The translations under genes were made by a program, and so were the position numbers. Positions 34,387 through 43,190 of a stretch of DNA of 64,000 nucleotides are shown piece by piece. The stretch covers positions 124,001 to 188,000 of the forward strand of contig CAYFVM010000001.1 of NCBI GenBank assembly GCA_964346725.1. The letters are read 5' to 3'. Within the stretch, counting starts at the first letter, position 1, and every line of letters begins with the position of its first letter. A model generated the notes under the pieces. The model worked only from the letters and a program-made list of their open reading frames with translations. It searched no databases and was not told where the DNA came from. The DNA is from UBA1715 sp964346725. GTDB taxonomy: Bacteria; Bacteroidota; Bacteroidia; Bacteroidales; UBA1715.

Positions 34387-35646
34387 ATGGATATATTTGA
34401 AAGAATAAAAGAATCAACAGGTGGTCCTATAGGACAATATAGGGAAAAGGTTGAAGGCTATTATTCCTTTCCGAAATTGGAAGGCGAACTTGGTCCTCAT
34501 ATGAAATTTCAAGGCAATGATGTATTGTGTTGGAGTTTGAACAACTATTTAGGATTAGCAAATCACCCTGAAGTTAGAAGAGTTGATGGAGAAGCAGCAC
34601 AACGTTGGGGTATGGCATATCCAATGGGAAGCCGTATGTTGACCGGAAATACTTCTTTACATGAAAAATTGGAACGTGAATTAGCAGATTTCGAAAAGAA
34701 AGAAGCTGCATTCTTGTTCAACTTTGGATATCAAGGTATTGTTTCAACTATTGATTCTCTCATGACTCGTCATGATGTGATTGTTTATGACGCTGAGTGT
34801 CATGCTTGTTTGATGGATGGGAAACGTTTACATACGGGAAAAGCATTCTCATATAAACATAACGATATCGTTAGTTGTGAGCAAAAATTGAAAGTCGCTA
34901 CAAAATTAGCTGAAGAACAAGGTGGTGGCGTTTTACTTATTACCGAAGGTGTATATGGTATGACCGGAGCACTTGGTATTTTGGATCAAATCGTTGCTCT
35001 TAAAAAGAAATACAACTTCAGATTTATGATTGACGATGCTCATGGTTTTGGCGTTATGGGTCATAACGGACGCGGTACGTCTGAGTATTTCGATGTAATG
35101 GATGGCGTTGATATTTATATTGGTGCATATGCAAAATCAATGGCTACTATCGGTGGTTTCATAGCTACTGAAAAAGTTGTAATTGATTTCTTGCGTTACA
35201 ACATGCGTTCTCAAATTTATGCGAAAGCATTGCCAATGCCGGTAGTTGAAGGTTGTTTGAAACGTTTGGAAATTATTCGCAGTGCCGAAGGTGATGAACT
35301 TCGTAAAAAATTGTGGGTTGTAACTCGTCGTTTGCAACAAGGATTGAGAGACCTTGGTTTCGAAATCGGTCCTTCTGAAGCATGCGTTACTCCAATTCAC
35401 ATTATGGGTGGACCTATCGAAGCTGTTAATATGGCTTACGATTTACGTGAAAACTACAAGATATTCTGCTCAATTGTAGTATATCCTGTAATTCCTCCGG
35501 GAATGATTATTTTCCGTATCATTTCAACTGCTGTTCACACTATTGAAGATGTTGATTACACATTGAATGCTTTCAAAGAAATTAGACAGAAATTGCAAGA
35601 TGGTGTGTACGATACCAAAGAAATGAAAGACGTTACTGTAAAATAA
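34387..35646 (+). CDS. spt: Serine palmitoyltransferase-like alpha-oxoamine synthase
   Basis: A 419-residue PLP enzyme of fold type I that joins an amino acid with an acyl-CoA. SLNNYLGLANHPEV (51-64), GSRMLTGNTSLHEKLE, the Asp motif FMIDDAHGFGVMG and the PLP lysine K250 in AYAKSMATIGGF are visible. AYAKSxxTIGGF is nearer to serine palmitoyltransferase (SFSKSxxxxGGF) than to the LGKA/GKALGG type of 2-amino-3-ketobutyrate ligase, and Bacteroidales make sphingolipids with an enzyme of this type. So spt is the better call, although databases often name it after the ligase. Single gene with its own promoter and terminator. Confidence 0.85.
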   Translation: MDIFERIKESTGGPIGQYREKVEGYYSFPKLEGELGPHMKFQGNDVLCWSLNNYLGLANHPEVRRVDGEAAQRWGMAYPMGSRMLTGNTSLHEKLERELADFEKKEAAFLFNFGYQGIVSTIDSLMTRHDVIVYDAECHACLMDGKRLHTGKAFSYKHNDIVSCEQKLKVATKLAEEQGGGVLLITEGVYGMTGALGILDQIVALKKKYNFRFMIDDAHGFGVMGHNGRGTSEYFDVMDGVDIYIGAYAKSMATIGGFIATEKVVIDFLRYNMRSQIYAKALPMPVVEGCLKRLEIIRSAEGDELRKKLWVVTRRLQQGLRDLGFEIGPSEACVTPIHIMGGPIEAVNMAYDLRENYKIFCSIVVYPVIPPGMIIFRIISTAVHTIEDVDYTLNAFKEIRQKLQDGVYDTKEMKDVTVK

Positions 35647-35666
35647 TGTTTATAGTGTTATAAAGG

Positions 35667-35697
35667 AAAAGGAAATCCTTGCGGTTTCCTTTTTTTA
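35667..35697 (+). terminator. Intrinsic terminator of spt
   Basis: AAGGAAAtCC pairs with GGTTTCCTT around TTGC (one bulged T), followed by TTTTTT. Confidence 0.75.
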
Positions 35698-35706
35698 TTC
35701 CTTTTT

Positions 35707-36426
35707 ATGAAAGAATTGAGTCTTTATATTGTTTGTTTGTTGTGTGCTGCAATGTGTTTTGCACAATCCCCTGTGGACTATAGAGACAACAATTACTTGT
35801 CGTGTGACAGTGCTTCGGCAAAGTATATATTTGAAACAGGTCCAGATGATATAAACGGTGGTTGGGTTCAGAATATTTACACGCCAGAAATGCGCTTACT
35901 TAGTAAAACGAGCTATAAAGATTCCACATTAGATATCATAGAGGGATGCCGTATGGTGTATCATTATAATGGCGTTGTTAAAAGTCGTGCGTGCTATGTT
36001 GATGGAGTTATAGATGGAGAGGTACTATGCATGTATTCTAATGGAACAACACGAAGAAAGGATCTCTATCAGTATGGAAATATGGTAGAAGGAGCGTGCT
36101 TTGCATCAAATGGGATGAAAATTACGTATTTTGATTTTGAGAAACCTGCACGCTATGTTGGTGGTATACCTGCATTATATACGGCTATTTCTGCCAATTC
36201 ACAGTTAATAAAAATTCCAGAATCAGAGAAAATCACTGGAAATGTGAAAGCTATCTTATACATCAATGCTGAAGGTTCTATTGTTGATGTGCGTATTGTT
36301 CAAGGTTTGCATCCTTTGTATGATGCAGAAGTAGTGCGAATATGTAAGCATTTAGGGAAATTTGATCCAGCAGAACTTGACGGAGAGCCCATTAATTCAA
36401 CATTTCCAATACTTATTTCTTTTTAG
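35707..36426 (+). CDS. Exported MORN-like protein with TonB C-terminal domain
   Basis: 239 residues. Signal peptide to about residue 20 (MCFAQ). Residues 75-140 hold MORN/YwqK-type repeats (VYHYNGVVKSRACYVDGVIDGEVLCMYSNG), usually surface or binding modules. Residues 160-239 are a TonB C-terminal-like domain (VKAILYINAEGSIVDVRIVQGLHPLYDAEVVRI). No transmembrane anchor or proline-rich linker as in true TonB, so this is one of the secreted TonB-C proteins typical of Bacteroidetes, role unknown. Its 3' end overlaps the convergent GH16 gene by 14 bases. Confidence 0.82.
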   Translation: MKELSLYIVCLLCAAMCFAQSPVDYRDNNYLSCDSASAKYIFETGPDDINGGWVQNIYTPEMRLLSKTSYKDSTLDIIEGCRMVYHYNGVVKSRACYVDGVIDGEVLCMYSNGTTRRKDLYQYGNMVEGACFASNGMKITYFDFEKPARYVGGIPALYTAISANSQLIKIPESEKITGNVKAILYINAEGSIVDVRIVQGLHPLYDAEVVRICKHLGKFDPAELDGEPINSTFPILISF

Positions 36427-37285
36427 GCTTTCTCCACGGAGTTATGTTTTCGTTTCGAGTAATGCCGTTGTCCAATTTTTTATACAATTCATTTGTTGGT
36501 ACTTTTTTGTACACTTTTACATAATCAACAAACATAGTATCGGCGAAAGTAGGTGTGGTTTGTGGGCTATGTCCTCGGTCTATAGCCATATTTAAAATAA
36601 TTCTCACGGAGTCTGTTATGCCGTGGCCGCCAACTTTATACACTTTCTTGCCATCAACATACCAAATCATTTTTTTTGCTGTCCAATACACTCCGTAGTT
36701 ATGCCAATCTGCATAGGTGAATTTGTGTATCTTTTTTTTCTTGAAATAAATGTTATGGTCGGGATATTCTTTGTGCAGATTCATCGTAATGACATTCTTC
36801 GGCAAATATCCTAACATTTCAAATATGTCAATTTCTCCGGCATTGATTGGTTTTGTACTATGTTGAAATGTCCAGAATGCGGGCCAATAGCCGCTTTTGT
36901 ATGGCATTTTTATACGTGCTTCTATGTAGCCGAATTGTGTGGCATAGTCTTTTTTAGTTTCTATCCAACCTGATGTGTATGGGTGCATTCCTTGTTTGCA
37001 ACTGCCGCATACTCCTGATATCGGTTGTGGTGGTTGTTGTGGACAAATTGCCGAATCAGATGTGACTATGAGATTCAGACTACCGTTGGTTACCGATACG
37101 TTTTGCTTTAAATACAGTTGTGGCTCTCCGTAATGATCGCTATAGTCAGCTATATTCCACATGGAGTGGTTGAGACTGTCAAATGTGTCTTCCCATGCAA
37201 GTGCCCATACTTTCTTTGTGTCAGTTTGCGCCGAAATATTGAGGGCAATAAACAAACTTGTCAATACAAGTGTCAGGTGTTTCAT
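36413..37285 (-). CDS. Glycoside hydrolase family 16 beta-glucanase
   Basis: 290 residues, secreted (signal peptide to NISAQ, residue 20). The GH16 jelly roll is evident: LAWEDTFDSLNHSMWN (29-43), YIEARIKMPYKSGYWPAFWTF (120-140) and the catalytic motif EIDIFE with nucleophile E151, D153 and acid/base E156. After the catalytic core come HNYGVYWTAKKMIWYVDGK and VDYVKVYKK. Family members cleave beta-1,3- or beta-1,3/1,4-glucans (laminarin, lichenin), or galactans; a CPQQPPQPISGVCGSC insertion between residues 81 and 96 is unusual. No promoter element was found before it; korB and its terminator lie upstream on the same strand. Confidence 0.93.
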   Translation of the reverse strand: MKHLTLVLTSLFIALNISAQTDTKKVWALAWEDTFDSLNHSMWNIADYSDHYGEPQLYLKQNVSVTNGSLNLIVTSDSAICPQQPPQPISGVCGSCKQGMHPYTSGWIETKKDYATQFGYIEARIKMPYKSGYWPAFWTFQHSTKPINAGEIDIFEMLGYLPKNVITMNLHKEYPDHNIYFKKKKIHKFTYADWHNYGVYWTAKKMIWYVDGKKVYKVGGHGITDSVRIILNMAIDRGHSPQTTPTFADTMFVDYVKVYKKVPTNELYKKLDNGITRNENITPWRKPKKK

Positions 37286-37306
37286 AGTCAGTTATTTGAT
37301 AATAAA

Positions 37307-37337
37307 AAAGGGAATCTTCTTAGAGAGGATTCCCTTT
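37307..37337 (-). terminator. Intrinsic terminator of korAB
   Basis: Perfect 10-bp arms AAAGGGAATC/GATTCCCTTT with an 11-base loop; the minus strand continues TTTTTTATT. Confidence 0.85.
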
Positions 37338-37356
37338 GGGTATAGAATAACGTAGA

Positions 37357-38358
37357 TTATTTAATTTCCCACGTATCGTTGGTCATAAGCAATTCTTCGA
37401 AGTTGTGATATTTCTTTTTGCTTGAAACTTCTTCGATTTGTGCATCAACAGCATCATTGTATGTTGGAGCTTCTACATCGCGAATTACACCAAGGGCAAT
37501 AGGGAAGTCAGGTCCTTCCATAAGTGCTAATTTGAATTGTATTGTATTGTCTTCGCTATGTGCATCATGAACAAGAATATCTTTTTCAGTAATACCATTT
37601 TCTCCGATTTTTACCACTTTTAATCCAAAACCTTGTTGCATTAAACCGAATTCACGATTTTCACCGAAAATCATTGGTTCGCCATGTTTTAAATAGATAG
37701 CATTTTTTGCTCTATCTTCTGGTTTGTGCACGCTTGCATATGCTCCATCGTTAAAAATGACACAGTTTTGCAAAATTTCGCAAACAGAAGATCCTTTATG
37801 TGCGTGTGCTGCTTTTAAAACCTCAATAGTTCCGACAGCATCAGTTGCAACCGCTCTTGCAAAGAAATGTCCTCTTGCTCCAAAACAAAGTTCTGCAGGG
37901 CGGAATGGATCTTCTACCGTTCCGTATGGAGATGATTTGCTGACAAATCCACGAGGAGATGTAGGAGAATATTGTCCTTTGGTTAAACCGTAGATTCTAT
38001 TGTTTAAAAGAATCATGTTGATGTCGATGTTACGACGGTTTGCATGAATAAAGTGGTTTCCACCAATAGCTAAACCATCACCATCACCAGAGATTTGCCA
38101 AACAGAAAGTTTTGGATTTGTAACTTTACATCCGGTAGCAATCGCAGCAGCACGGCCGTGAATGGTATTCATGCCATATGTCGCCATATAGTGTGGTAAA
38201 CGGCTAGAGCAACCAATACCTGATATTACAGATGTATCTTCTGGTGCAACACCTATTTCTGCCATGGCTTTTTGAAGTGAAGCCAAAAAGAAGTGGTCTC
38301 CACAACCCGGACACCAACGTGGTTGCCCTTTCTTAAAATCTTTTGCTGTATATTCCAT
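37357..38358 (-). CDS. korB: 2-oxoglutarate:ferredoxin oxidoreductase beta subunit
   Basis: 333-residue thiamine-pyrophosphate subunit. WCPGCGDHFFLASLQKAM (16-33), GIGCSSRLPHYM, HGRAAAIATGCK and the TPP-binding GDGDGLAIGGNHFIHANRRN followed by NNRIYGLTKGQ are all in place. Catalyses CoA-dependent oxidative decarboxylation of 2-oxoglutarate, or the reverse, with ferredoxin. Eighteen bases after korA with a clear AAGGAG ribosome site, which is unusual in this phylum. Confidence 0.94.
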   Translation of the reverse strand: MEYTAKDFKKGQPRWCPGCGDHFFLASLQKAMAEIGVAPEDTSVISGIGCSSRLPHYMATYGMNTIHGRAAAIATGCKVTNPKLSVWQISGDGDGLAIGGNHFIHANRRNIDINMILLNNRIYGLTKGQYSPTSPRGFVSKSSPYGTVEDPFRPAELCFGARGHFFARAVATDAVGTIEVLKAAHAHKGSSVCEILQNCVIFNDGAYASVHKPEDRAKNAIYLKHGEPMIFGENREFGLMQQGFGLKVVKIGENGITEKDILVHDAHSEDNTIQFKLALMEGPDFPIALGVIRDVEAPTYNDAVDAQIEEVSSKKKYHNFEELLMTNDTWEIK

Positions 38359-38375
38359 GATAATTTTCTCCTTTT

Positions 38376-40223
38376 TTATTTGTTATAAATGTTGTTGAAC
38401 GCATCAACCAATTCGTTTACTACAAATGGTTGTCCTTTTACTTCGTTGAATTGATATGGAACGAAGTTGTCAACTTTCATACGTAACCAACCTGCAAATT
38501 GACCAAGGTTTTGTTCTGCAACAACAACTTTCTTGTATTTCTTTAGAACAGCTTCGGTGTTCTTTGGAAGTGGGTTAATGTATTTGAAATGAGCCAATGC
38601 TACTTTTTTGCCAGCAGCTTTCATTTCATTCATTGCTGCATGAAGGTGTCCGTATGTTCCACCAAAACCAACAATTAGTAATTCGGCAGTATCAACATCT
38701 CCTATAACTTCAACGTCAGGAACTTCAATTTTATTGATTTTTTCTTGACGAAGATTAGTCATAAGGTTGTGGTTATCAGGATTGGTAGAAATAGCACCGG
38801 TTTTGTTGTCTTTTTCAAGACCACCCAAAATGTGAGCAAATCCTTCTGTTCCAGGAATAGCCCAATAGCGAGAACCTTCTGCGTTTCTTTGATATGGAGT
38901 CCAAGTGCCTTTCATATCTGATGTAACGAATGGAGGTTTAATTTCAGGGAATTCAGCCATTTTTGGCAATTTCCATGCTGAAGAACCATTTGCTACATAT
39001 GCATCTGTCATAAGAACGACAGGAGTCATGTGTTCCAAGGCAATTTTTGCAGCCATGTAAGCAGCGTCAAAACAATCTATTGGTGATGTAGCAGCAACTA
39101 CTGGCATAGGTGATTCACCATTTCTTCCGAATAATACTTGCAACAAGTCGGTTTGCTCTGACTTTGTTGGAAGTCCGGTAGCCGGTCCACCACGTTGTAC
39201 GTCAATTACAACAAGAGGTAATTCCATGATTACTGCAAGGTTCATTACTTCTGATTTCAAGCAAATACCAGGACCTGAAGTAGAAGTACAAGCTAAAGCA
39301 CCTGCGAAAGAAGCTCCAACGGCCGAAGCACAACCTGCAATTTCGTCTTCGCATTGAACTGTTTTTACACCCAATGATTTGTGTTTTGCCAATTCGTGCA
39401 AAATGTCGGTAGCTGGAGTAATAGGGTATGAGCCGAGATATAGTTGTAATCCTGCTTTTTCTGCAGCAGCAATAAGACCATATGCGGTAGCTTTGTTACC
39501 CGTAATGTCCATGTAGCGACCATTCATTTTATTTTTAGTCTCAATTCTGTAGACATTTGCAACAGAACTATGCGTATTGTGACCAAAATCGTATCCTGCT
39601 TGAAGCACTTTTATGTTAGCATCAGCAATTTCTGGTTTTTTTGCAAATTTTTCTTGTAAGTAATTGATAGCAATGTCTAAATTACGGTCAAACAACCAAC
39701 AAACTAAACCAAGGGCAAACATATTTCTACATTTGAGCATTGATTTAAAATCCATACCGCTATCTTTCAAAGTATCTTTTACCATTGTTGTCAAAGGACA
39801 CGCAATTACTTGATCTAGGTCGATTCCCATTTCACCAAGATAATCTTCAGTAGCAAATTCAGCTTTCTTTAAATCGCTTTCTTGGTAACTATCAGTGTCA
39901 ATAATAATAGCAGCACCTTTTTTTGCATATTTATATTGCGTTTTAAGTGCAGCAGCATTCATTGCTACAAGTACATCGCACTTGTCTCCCGGAGTATATA
40001 CTTTGTCTGCTCCAATGTGAACTTGGAAGCCAGATACTCCTGTTAAAGAACCCTGCGGAGCACGAATGTCAGCCGGATAATCAGGAAACGTACTAATACT
40101 ATTTCCGACAGTAGCAGAAACGGTAGAGAAAATGTTTCCAGCTAACTGCATTCCGTCACCGGAATCACCCGAAAAACGTACGATAATGTCGTTTACTTCG
40201 GTTATCTTTTTTGAATCACTCAT
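38376..40223 (-). CDS. korA: 2-oxoglutarate:ferredoxin oxidoreductase alpha subunit with fused gamma domain
   Basis: 615 residues. The N-terminal about 190 residues are a POR/KOR gamma domain (VRFSGDSGDGMQLAGNIFS, PADIRAPQGSLTGVSGFQVHIG). The rest is the alpha domain, with GNKATAYGLIAAAEKAGLQLYLGSYPITPATDILHEL, EDEIAGCASAVGASFAGA, VIDVQRGGPATGLPTKSEQTDL, and a C-terminal transketolase-like part. This fusion is typical of bacterial KorA. With korB it forms the enzyme that supplies reduced ferredoxin or fixes CO2 in a partial reductive TCA branch. Own promoter element at 40250. Confidence 0.94.
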   Translation of the reverse strand: MSDSKKITEVNDIIVRFSGDSGDGMQLAGNIFSTVSATVGNSISTFPDYPADIRAPQGSLTGVSGFQVHIGADKVYTPGDKCDVLVAMNAAALKTQYKYAKKGAAIIIDTDSYQESDLKKAEFATEDYLGEMGIDLDQVIACPLTTMVKDTLKDSGMDFKSMLKCRNMFALGLVCWLFDRNLDIAINYLQEKFAKKPEIADANIKVLQAGYDFGHNTHSSVANVYRIETKNKMNGRYMDITGNKATAYGLIAAAEKAGLQLYLGSYPITPATDILHELAKHKSLGVKTVQCEDEIAGCASAVGASFAGALACTSTSGPGICLKSEVMNLAVIMELPLVVIDVQRGGPATGLPTKSEQTDLLQVLFGRNGESPMPVVAATSPIDCFDAAYMAAKIALEHMTPVVLMTDAYVANGSSAWKLPKMAEFPEIKPPFVTSDMKGTWTPYQRNAEGSRYWAIPGTEGFAHILGGLEKDNKTGAISTNPDNHNLMTNLRQEKINKIEVPDVEVIGDVDTAELLIVGFGGTYGHLHAAMNEMKAAGKKVALAHFKYINPLPKNTEAVLKKYKKVVVAEQNLGQFAGWLRMKVDNFVPYQFNEVKGQPFVVNELVDAFNNIYNK

Positions 40224-40249
40224 TATAGGAAAAAATTTTGTTAGTCATG

Positions 40250-40257
40250 CAAAAGTA
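40250..40257 (-). promoter_or_regulatory. -7 promoter element for korAB
   Basis: Minus strand TACTTTTG, 27 bases before the ATG. Confidence 0.55.
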
Positions 40258-40410
40258 AAAGTTTTTTCATTAATGCAATTCCAAACGAGAGCAAATACAA
40301 AAAATTACGATTTACCACAATTTTTACTACGTGTTTTGCGTATAAAAACAGTTTAATGATTAGTGTTTAACGCTATTTTGTGGGTTCGAATAAAATTAGC
40401 AAGGTGTATA

Positions 40411-40445
40411 TTTTACACATTTTCACACAATACAAATGTGTAAAA
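40411..40445. repeat. 12-bp inverted repeat between korA and a small gene
   Basis: TTTTACACATTT (40411-40422) and AAATGTGTAAAA (40434-40445) pair perfectly around an 11-base loop; with one bulge pairing extends outward to GTAT/ATAC. It lies 71 bases before the small gene at 40516 and 154 bases upstream of the korA promoter. AT-rich and symmetrical, like an operator. Confidence 0.5.
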
Positions 40446-40515
40446 ATACCTCGTCAAAAACTTGACTTTGCTTTTTCATTGTTGTAGTTTTATAATGCTT
40501 TTAATGTATTGTGCT

Positions 40516-40680
40516 ATGTTGGAATATAGTTATAAAATATTATCCAAAGTCAGTTTTGACAAAGACTTGTTCCGCAAGGAATTAAAGAAATGTTTGAGCT
40601 ATTTAGCACAAAAAGACGCTCAGAAATTGCAAGCTTGGGTCAATGCAAATTATAAATCTATGCTTGTCCCTTCAAAGTAA
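40516..40680 (+). CDS. Small conserved protein (54 residues)
   Basis: MLEYSYKILSKVSFDKDLFRKELKKC and then LAQKDAQKLQAWVNANYK. The pattern (KVSFD..LF.KELKKA...L...E...L..W) is one I recall in many short uncharacterised proteins of Bacteroidetes. Two charged helices, cytoplasmic, no metal-binding motif. Start ATG at 40516; in-frame upstream codons to 40462 look non-coding. It stands alone after an inverted repeat at 40411. Function unknown. Confidence 0.6.
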   Translation: MLEYSYKILSKVSFDKDLFRKELKKCLSYLAQKDAQKLQAWVNANYKSMLVPSK

Positions 40681-40697
40681 TGTTACATTACTATCGG

Positions 40698-41525
40698 TTA
40701 TTTAAACCGTTTAAGTTCGTACGGAGTAAATGTCCATTGGGGAAACACAATGGACATTTCTGTTTCTTTGACAATATACCACGGCGATGACGTTGCATCG
40801 TTCAAATTCTTTACTATTTCTATTTCTTGTGCTGGCATAAAACTTTGTGCACAAATAAAGGCTTTCTGTTTCGTTTTTTGATTAATTGCCACATCCACAA
40901 CTATTATTGCATGTCCTGGATTTCCTCCACGAATAAACACATCACCGGGTTCTATTTGACTATACGGTACAGAAATTATTTCCTTTGCTAAGGAAGCTGT
41001 TCCCGCATACATAAAAATTTTGTCAAGATATTTGCGGAAAGTGATATATGAATAGTCTCGTACAGCTTTCTTTTCCCAAGTCGTTTTATTTCCTTGAATT
41101 TTTATCCTGTATCCTTCTGCCCATTTTACATAGTCAATTTGCATACCGTTGGTGAAGTTGAAATGAATATCGGAATATCGTTTTTGTTTCCATAAATATT
41201 CTGCTCGCAAACGAATGATAGCATCGGCACATTGTTGAAGGTCGGTGTTGCCAATTTCCATATCTACAACGGCAAACGCGCCGGTTTGGTCTGGTTTTAA
41301 ACTATTGTCGTATAAATGCACTTTTGCTCCTTGTGGTTTGAGCGGCAGCGAGCGTAGATATTGTGTAAAAGAATTTTTTTCGCAGGTTTCTCGTGCAAAA
41401 CCGGTTGGGGGCAAAATGCGTGTTTCTACCGTAGCTACTTCTGTGTCTTGACCTGATTGTTGGGCGTTTGCAGAAAAACCAAGAAACGTTATAATTCCCA
41501 ATATGATGAATAATTTATTTTTCAT
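40698..41525 (-). CDS. DUF4846 family exported protein
   Basis: 275 residues with a signal peptide (to about 21, SANAQ). The body matches DUF4846: RILPPTGFARETCEKNSFTQYLRSLPLKPQGAKVHLYDN (37-75), AVVDMEIGNTDLQQCADAIIRLRAEYLW (84-111), HFNFTNG and PGDVFIRGGNPGHAIIVVDVA (about 192-212). The last part recalls NlpC/P60- or amidase-like folds with GHAIIV, where the His may be catalytic. Probably a periplasmic or surface enzyme; activity unknown. Promoter element at 41545, convergent with the small gene before it. Confidence 0.88.
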   Translation of the reverse strand: MKNKLFIILGIITFLGFSANAQQSGQDTEVATVETRILPPTGFARETCEKNSFTQYLRSLPLKPQGAKVHLYDNSLKPDQTGAFAVVDMEIGNTDLQQCADAIIRLRAEYLWKQKRYSDIHFNFTNGMQIDYVKWAEGYRIKIQGNKTTWEKKAVRDYSYITFRKYLDKIFMYAGTASLAKEIISVPYSQIEPGDVFIRGGNPGHAIIVVDVAINQKTKQKAFICAQSFMPAQEIEIVKNLNDATSSPWYIVKETEMSIVFPQWTFTPYELKRFK

Positions 41526-41544
41526 GTAAAAAGTATTTAAAATA

Positions 41545-41552
41545 CAAATGTA
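41545..41552 (-). promoter_or_regulatory. -7 promoter element for DUF4846 gene
   Basis: Minus strand TACATTTG, 20 bases before the ATG. Confidence 0.5.
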
Positions 41553-41622
41553 TGAAAGTTTTTTGGTTTCTTCAAGAATGATGCCGAATACGAAAAACGC
41601 ACTGCGTGTAACGTATTTTTTG

Positions 41623-41630
41623 TATGTTTG
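41623..41630 (+). promoter_or_regulatory. -7 promoter element for GH43 pair
   Basis: TATGTTTG, 25 bases before the ATG at 41655. Confidence 0.5.
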
Positions 41631-41654
41631 CTATGTGTGTAAGAAATCTTAATT

Positions 41655-43121
41655 ATGAAAAAACTTTTTCTCTTTCTATGTCTTCTTGTTGCTCATGGGG
41701 TGAGTGCACAAGAGGCATTACAGACTCCATCTATTAGAACAATGTTTCCAGGCGATTATCCCGATCCGAGTCTGTTGGTTGACGGCAATGACTACTACAT
41801 TGTGCATTCATCGTTTGAATATTATCCAGGATTAACTATTTGGCATTCCAACGATTTAAAACATTGGTCGCCAGTGCAAAGTCCGCTGCAAACGTACGTT
41901 GGTTCGGTGTGGGCTCCCGATTTTGTAAAGCAAAATGGTAAATATTATATCTATTTTCCTGCCGGTACGTCAAATTATGTGATTTGGGCAGATTCTGTCA
42001 ACGGAAAGTGGTCAGAACCGATTGATTTACAGATAGGTGGCATAGACCCCGGATATGTGGTTGATGCAAAAGGAAATCGCTATTTATATTTCAGCAATGG
42101 CGGATATACGAAACTTACAAAAGACGGGCTCCATACCGAAGGAAATTACATTCATGTGTATGATGGTTGGGAAATCCCTCGTGAATGGTCCATTGAGTGT
42201 TTTTGCATGGAAGGTCCTAAGTTGACGAAGCATGGCGAATATTATTATCTGACAGTAGCAGAAGGCGGAACTGCCGGACCGGCAACGGGGCACATGGTTG
42301 TTTCTGCTCGTTCAAAATCACCTCTTGGACCATGGGAGAATTCTCCATTCAATCCCTTGCTTCGTGCTAAAACACCTAACGAACAATGGTGTTCTACGGG
42401 ACATGCAACCATTTTTGAAGACAATAATCACAATTGGTGGATGATGTTTCATGCGTACGAAAACGGCTATTACAATATGGGACGACAAACATTGATAGCT
42501 CCTATAGAATGGACGTCTGATGGTTGGTGGAAAGTTCCCGAAAATGCAAAGTTTGTTCCGCAAGAACCCGACTGTGCGTTTAATTTGAGCGATAATTTTG
42601 AAGGGAACACACTTCGTCCGCATTGGCGCTTTTGGAAAGAATTTGAAGAATCACGCTATACGGTGGCAAACAATTCTCTCACGCTTAAAGGAAAAGGAAC
42701 TGACGTGGTTTCTAGTTGTCCCTTGCTTTGTATGCCTCAAAATCACTCATATTCGGTACAAGTTGAGATGGAAATTACGGGAGATGCCGTTGGTGGTTTG
42801 ATGTTGTATTATAGCCCGAAAATATATTCAGGCGTTATGGCCGATTCTACGAATGTGTTGGCAAACCTTCGCGGGTGGCAATTTCCTACGGAAAATAACG
42901 TGCATAAAAATCATGTGTTTATAAAGTTGGAGAACAACAAACATGTGGTGGATATGTATTATAGTCTCGACGGAAATAGTTGGACTAAATTGGCAAATTC
43001 GTTTGATGTAGAGGCGTATCATCACAATGTGTTGGGTGAATTTCTTGCATTACGAATTGGCTTGGTTTCGATTGGTAAAGGAACCGTGACGTTTAAAAAT
43101 TTCGTGTATAAACCGTTATAA
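41655..43121 (+). CDS. Glycoside hydrolase family 43 (xylosidase/arabinofuranosidase-like)
   Basis: 488 residues, exported (signal peptide to VSAQ, residue 19). A five-bladed propeller occupies about 28-310 with the three expected carboxylates: D37 in YPDPS, D131 in GGIDPGY and E186 in CMEGPKL. The C-terminal about 170 residues (SDNFEGNTLRPHWRFWKE, MEITGDAVGGLMLYYS, GNSWTKLANSFDVEAYHHN) are the concanavalin-like domain found in many GH43 beta-xylosidases. Substrate is probably xylo- or arabino-oligosaccharides. Followed by another GH43 after the repeat at 43125. Confidence 0.93.
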   Translation: MKKLFLFLCLLVAHGVSAQEALQTPSIRTMFPGDYPDPSLLVDGNDYYIVHSSFEYYPGLTIWHSNDLKHWSPVQSPLQTYVGSVWAPDFVKQNGKYYIYFPAGTSNYVIWADSVNGKWSEPIDLQIGGIDPGYVVDAKGNRYLYFSNGGYTKLTKDGLHTEGNYIHVYDGWEIPREWSIECFCMEGPKLTKHGEYYYLTVAEGGTAGPATGHMVVSARSKSPLGPWENSPFNPLLRAKTPNEQWCSTGHATIFEDNNHNWWMMFHAYENGYYNMGRQTLIAPIEWTSDGWWKVPENAKFVPQEPDCAFNLSDNFEGNTLRPHWRFWKEFEESRYTVANNSLTLKGKGTDVVSSCPLLCMPQNHSYSVQVEMEITGDAVGGLMLYYSPKIYSGVMADSTNVLANLRGWQFPTENNVHKNHVFIKLENNKHVVDMYYSLDGNSWTKLANSFDVEAYHHNVLGEFLALRIGLVSIGKGTVTFKNFVYKPL

Positions 43122-43124
43122 GAT

Positions 43125-43190
43125 TTATGGGTTATGAGTTATGAATTAGAATTTAGAAATAAAGTTGTAAAGACGCAAAATTTTGCGTCT
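43125..43190. repeat. Dispersed repeat with 20-bp perfect palindrome
   Basis: TTATGGGTTATGAGTTATGAATTA-type sequence followed by a perfect palindrome at 43171-43190 (AGACGCAAAA plus reverse complement). The same order (GAGTTATGAATTA, then a GACGC/GATACGC palindrome) is seen at 10945-11036. The right arm reaches into the next reading frame. Confidence 0.75.
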
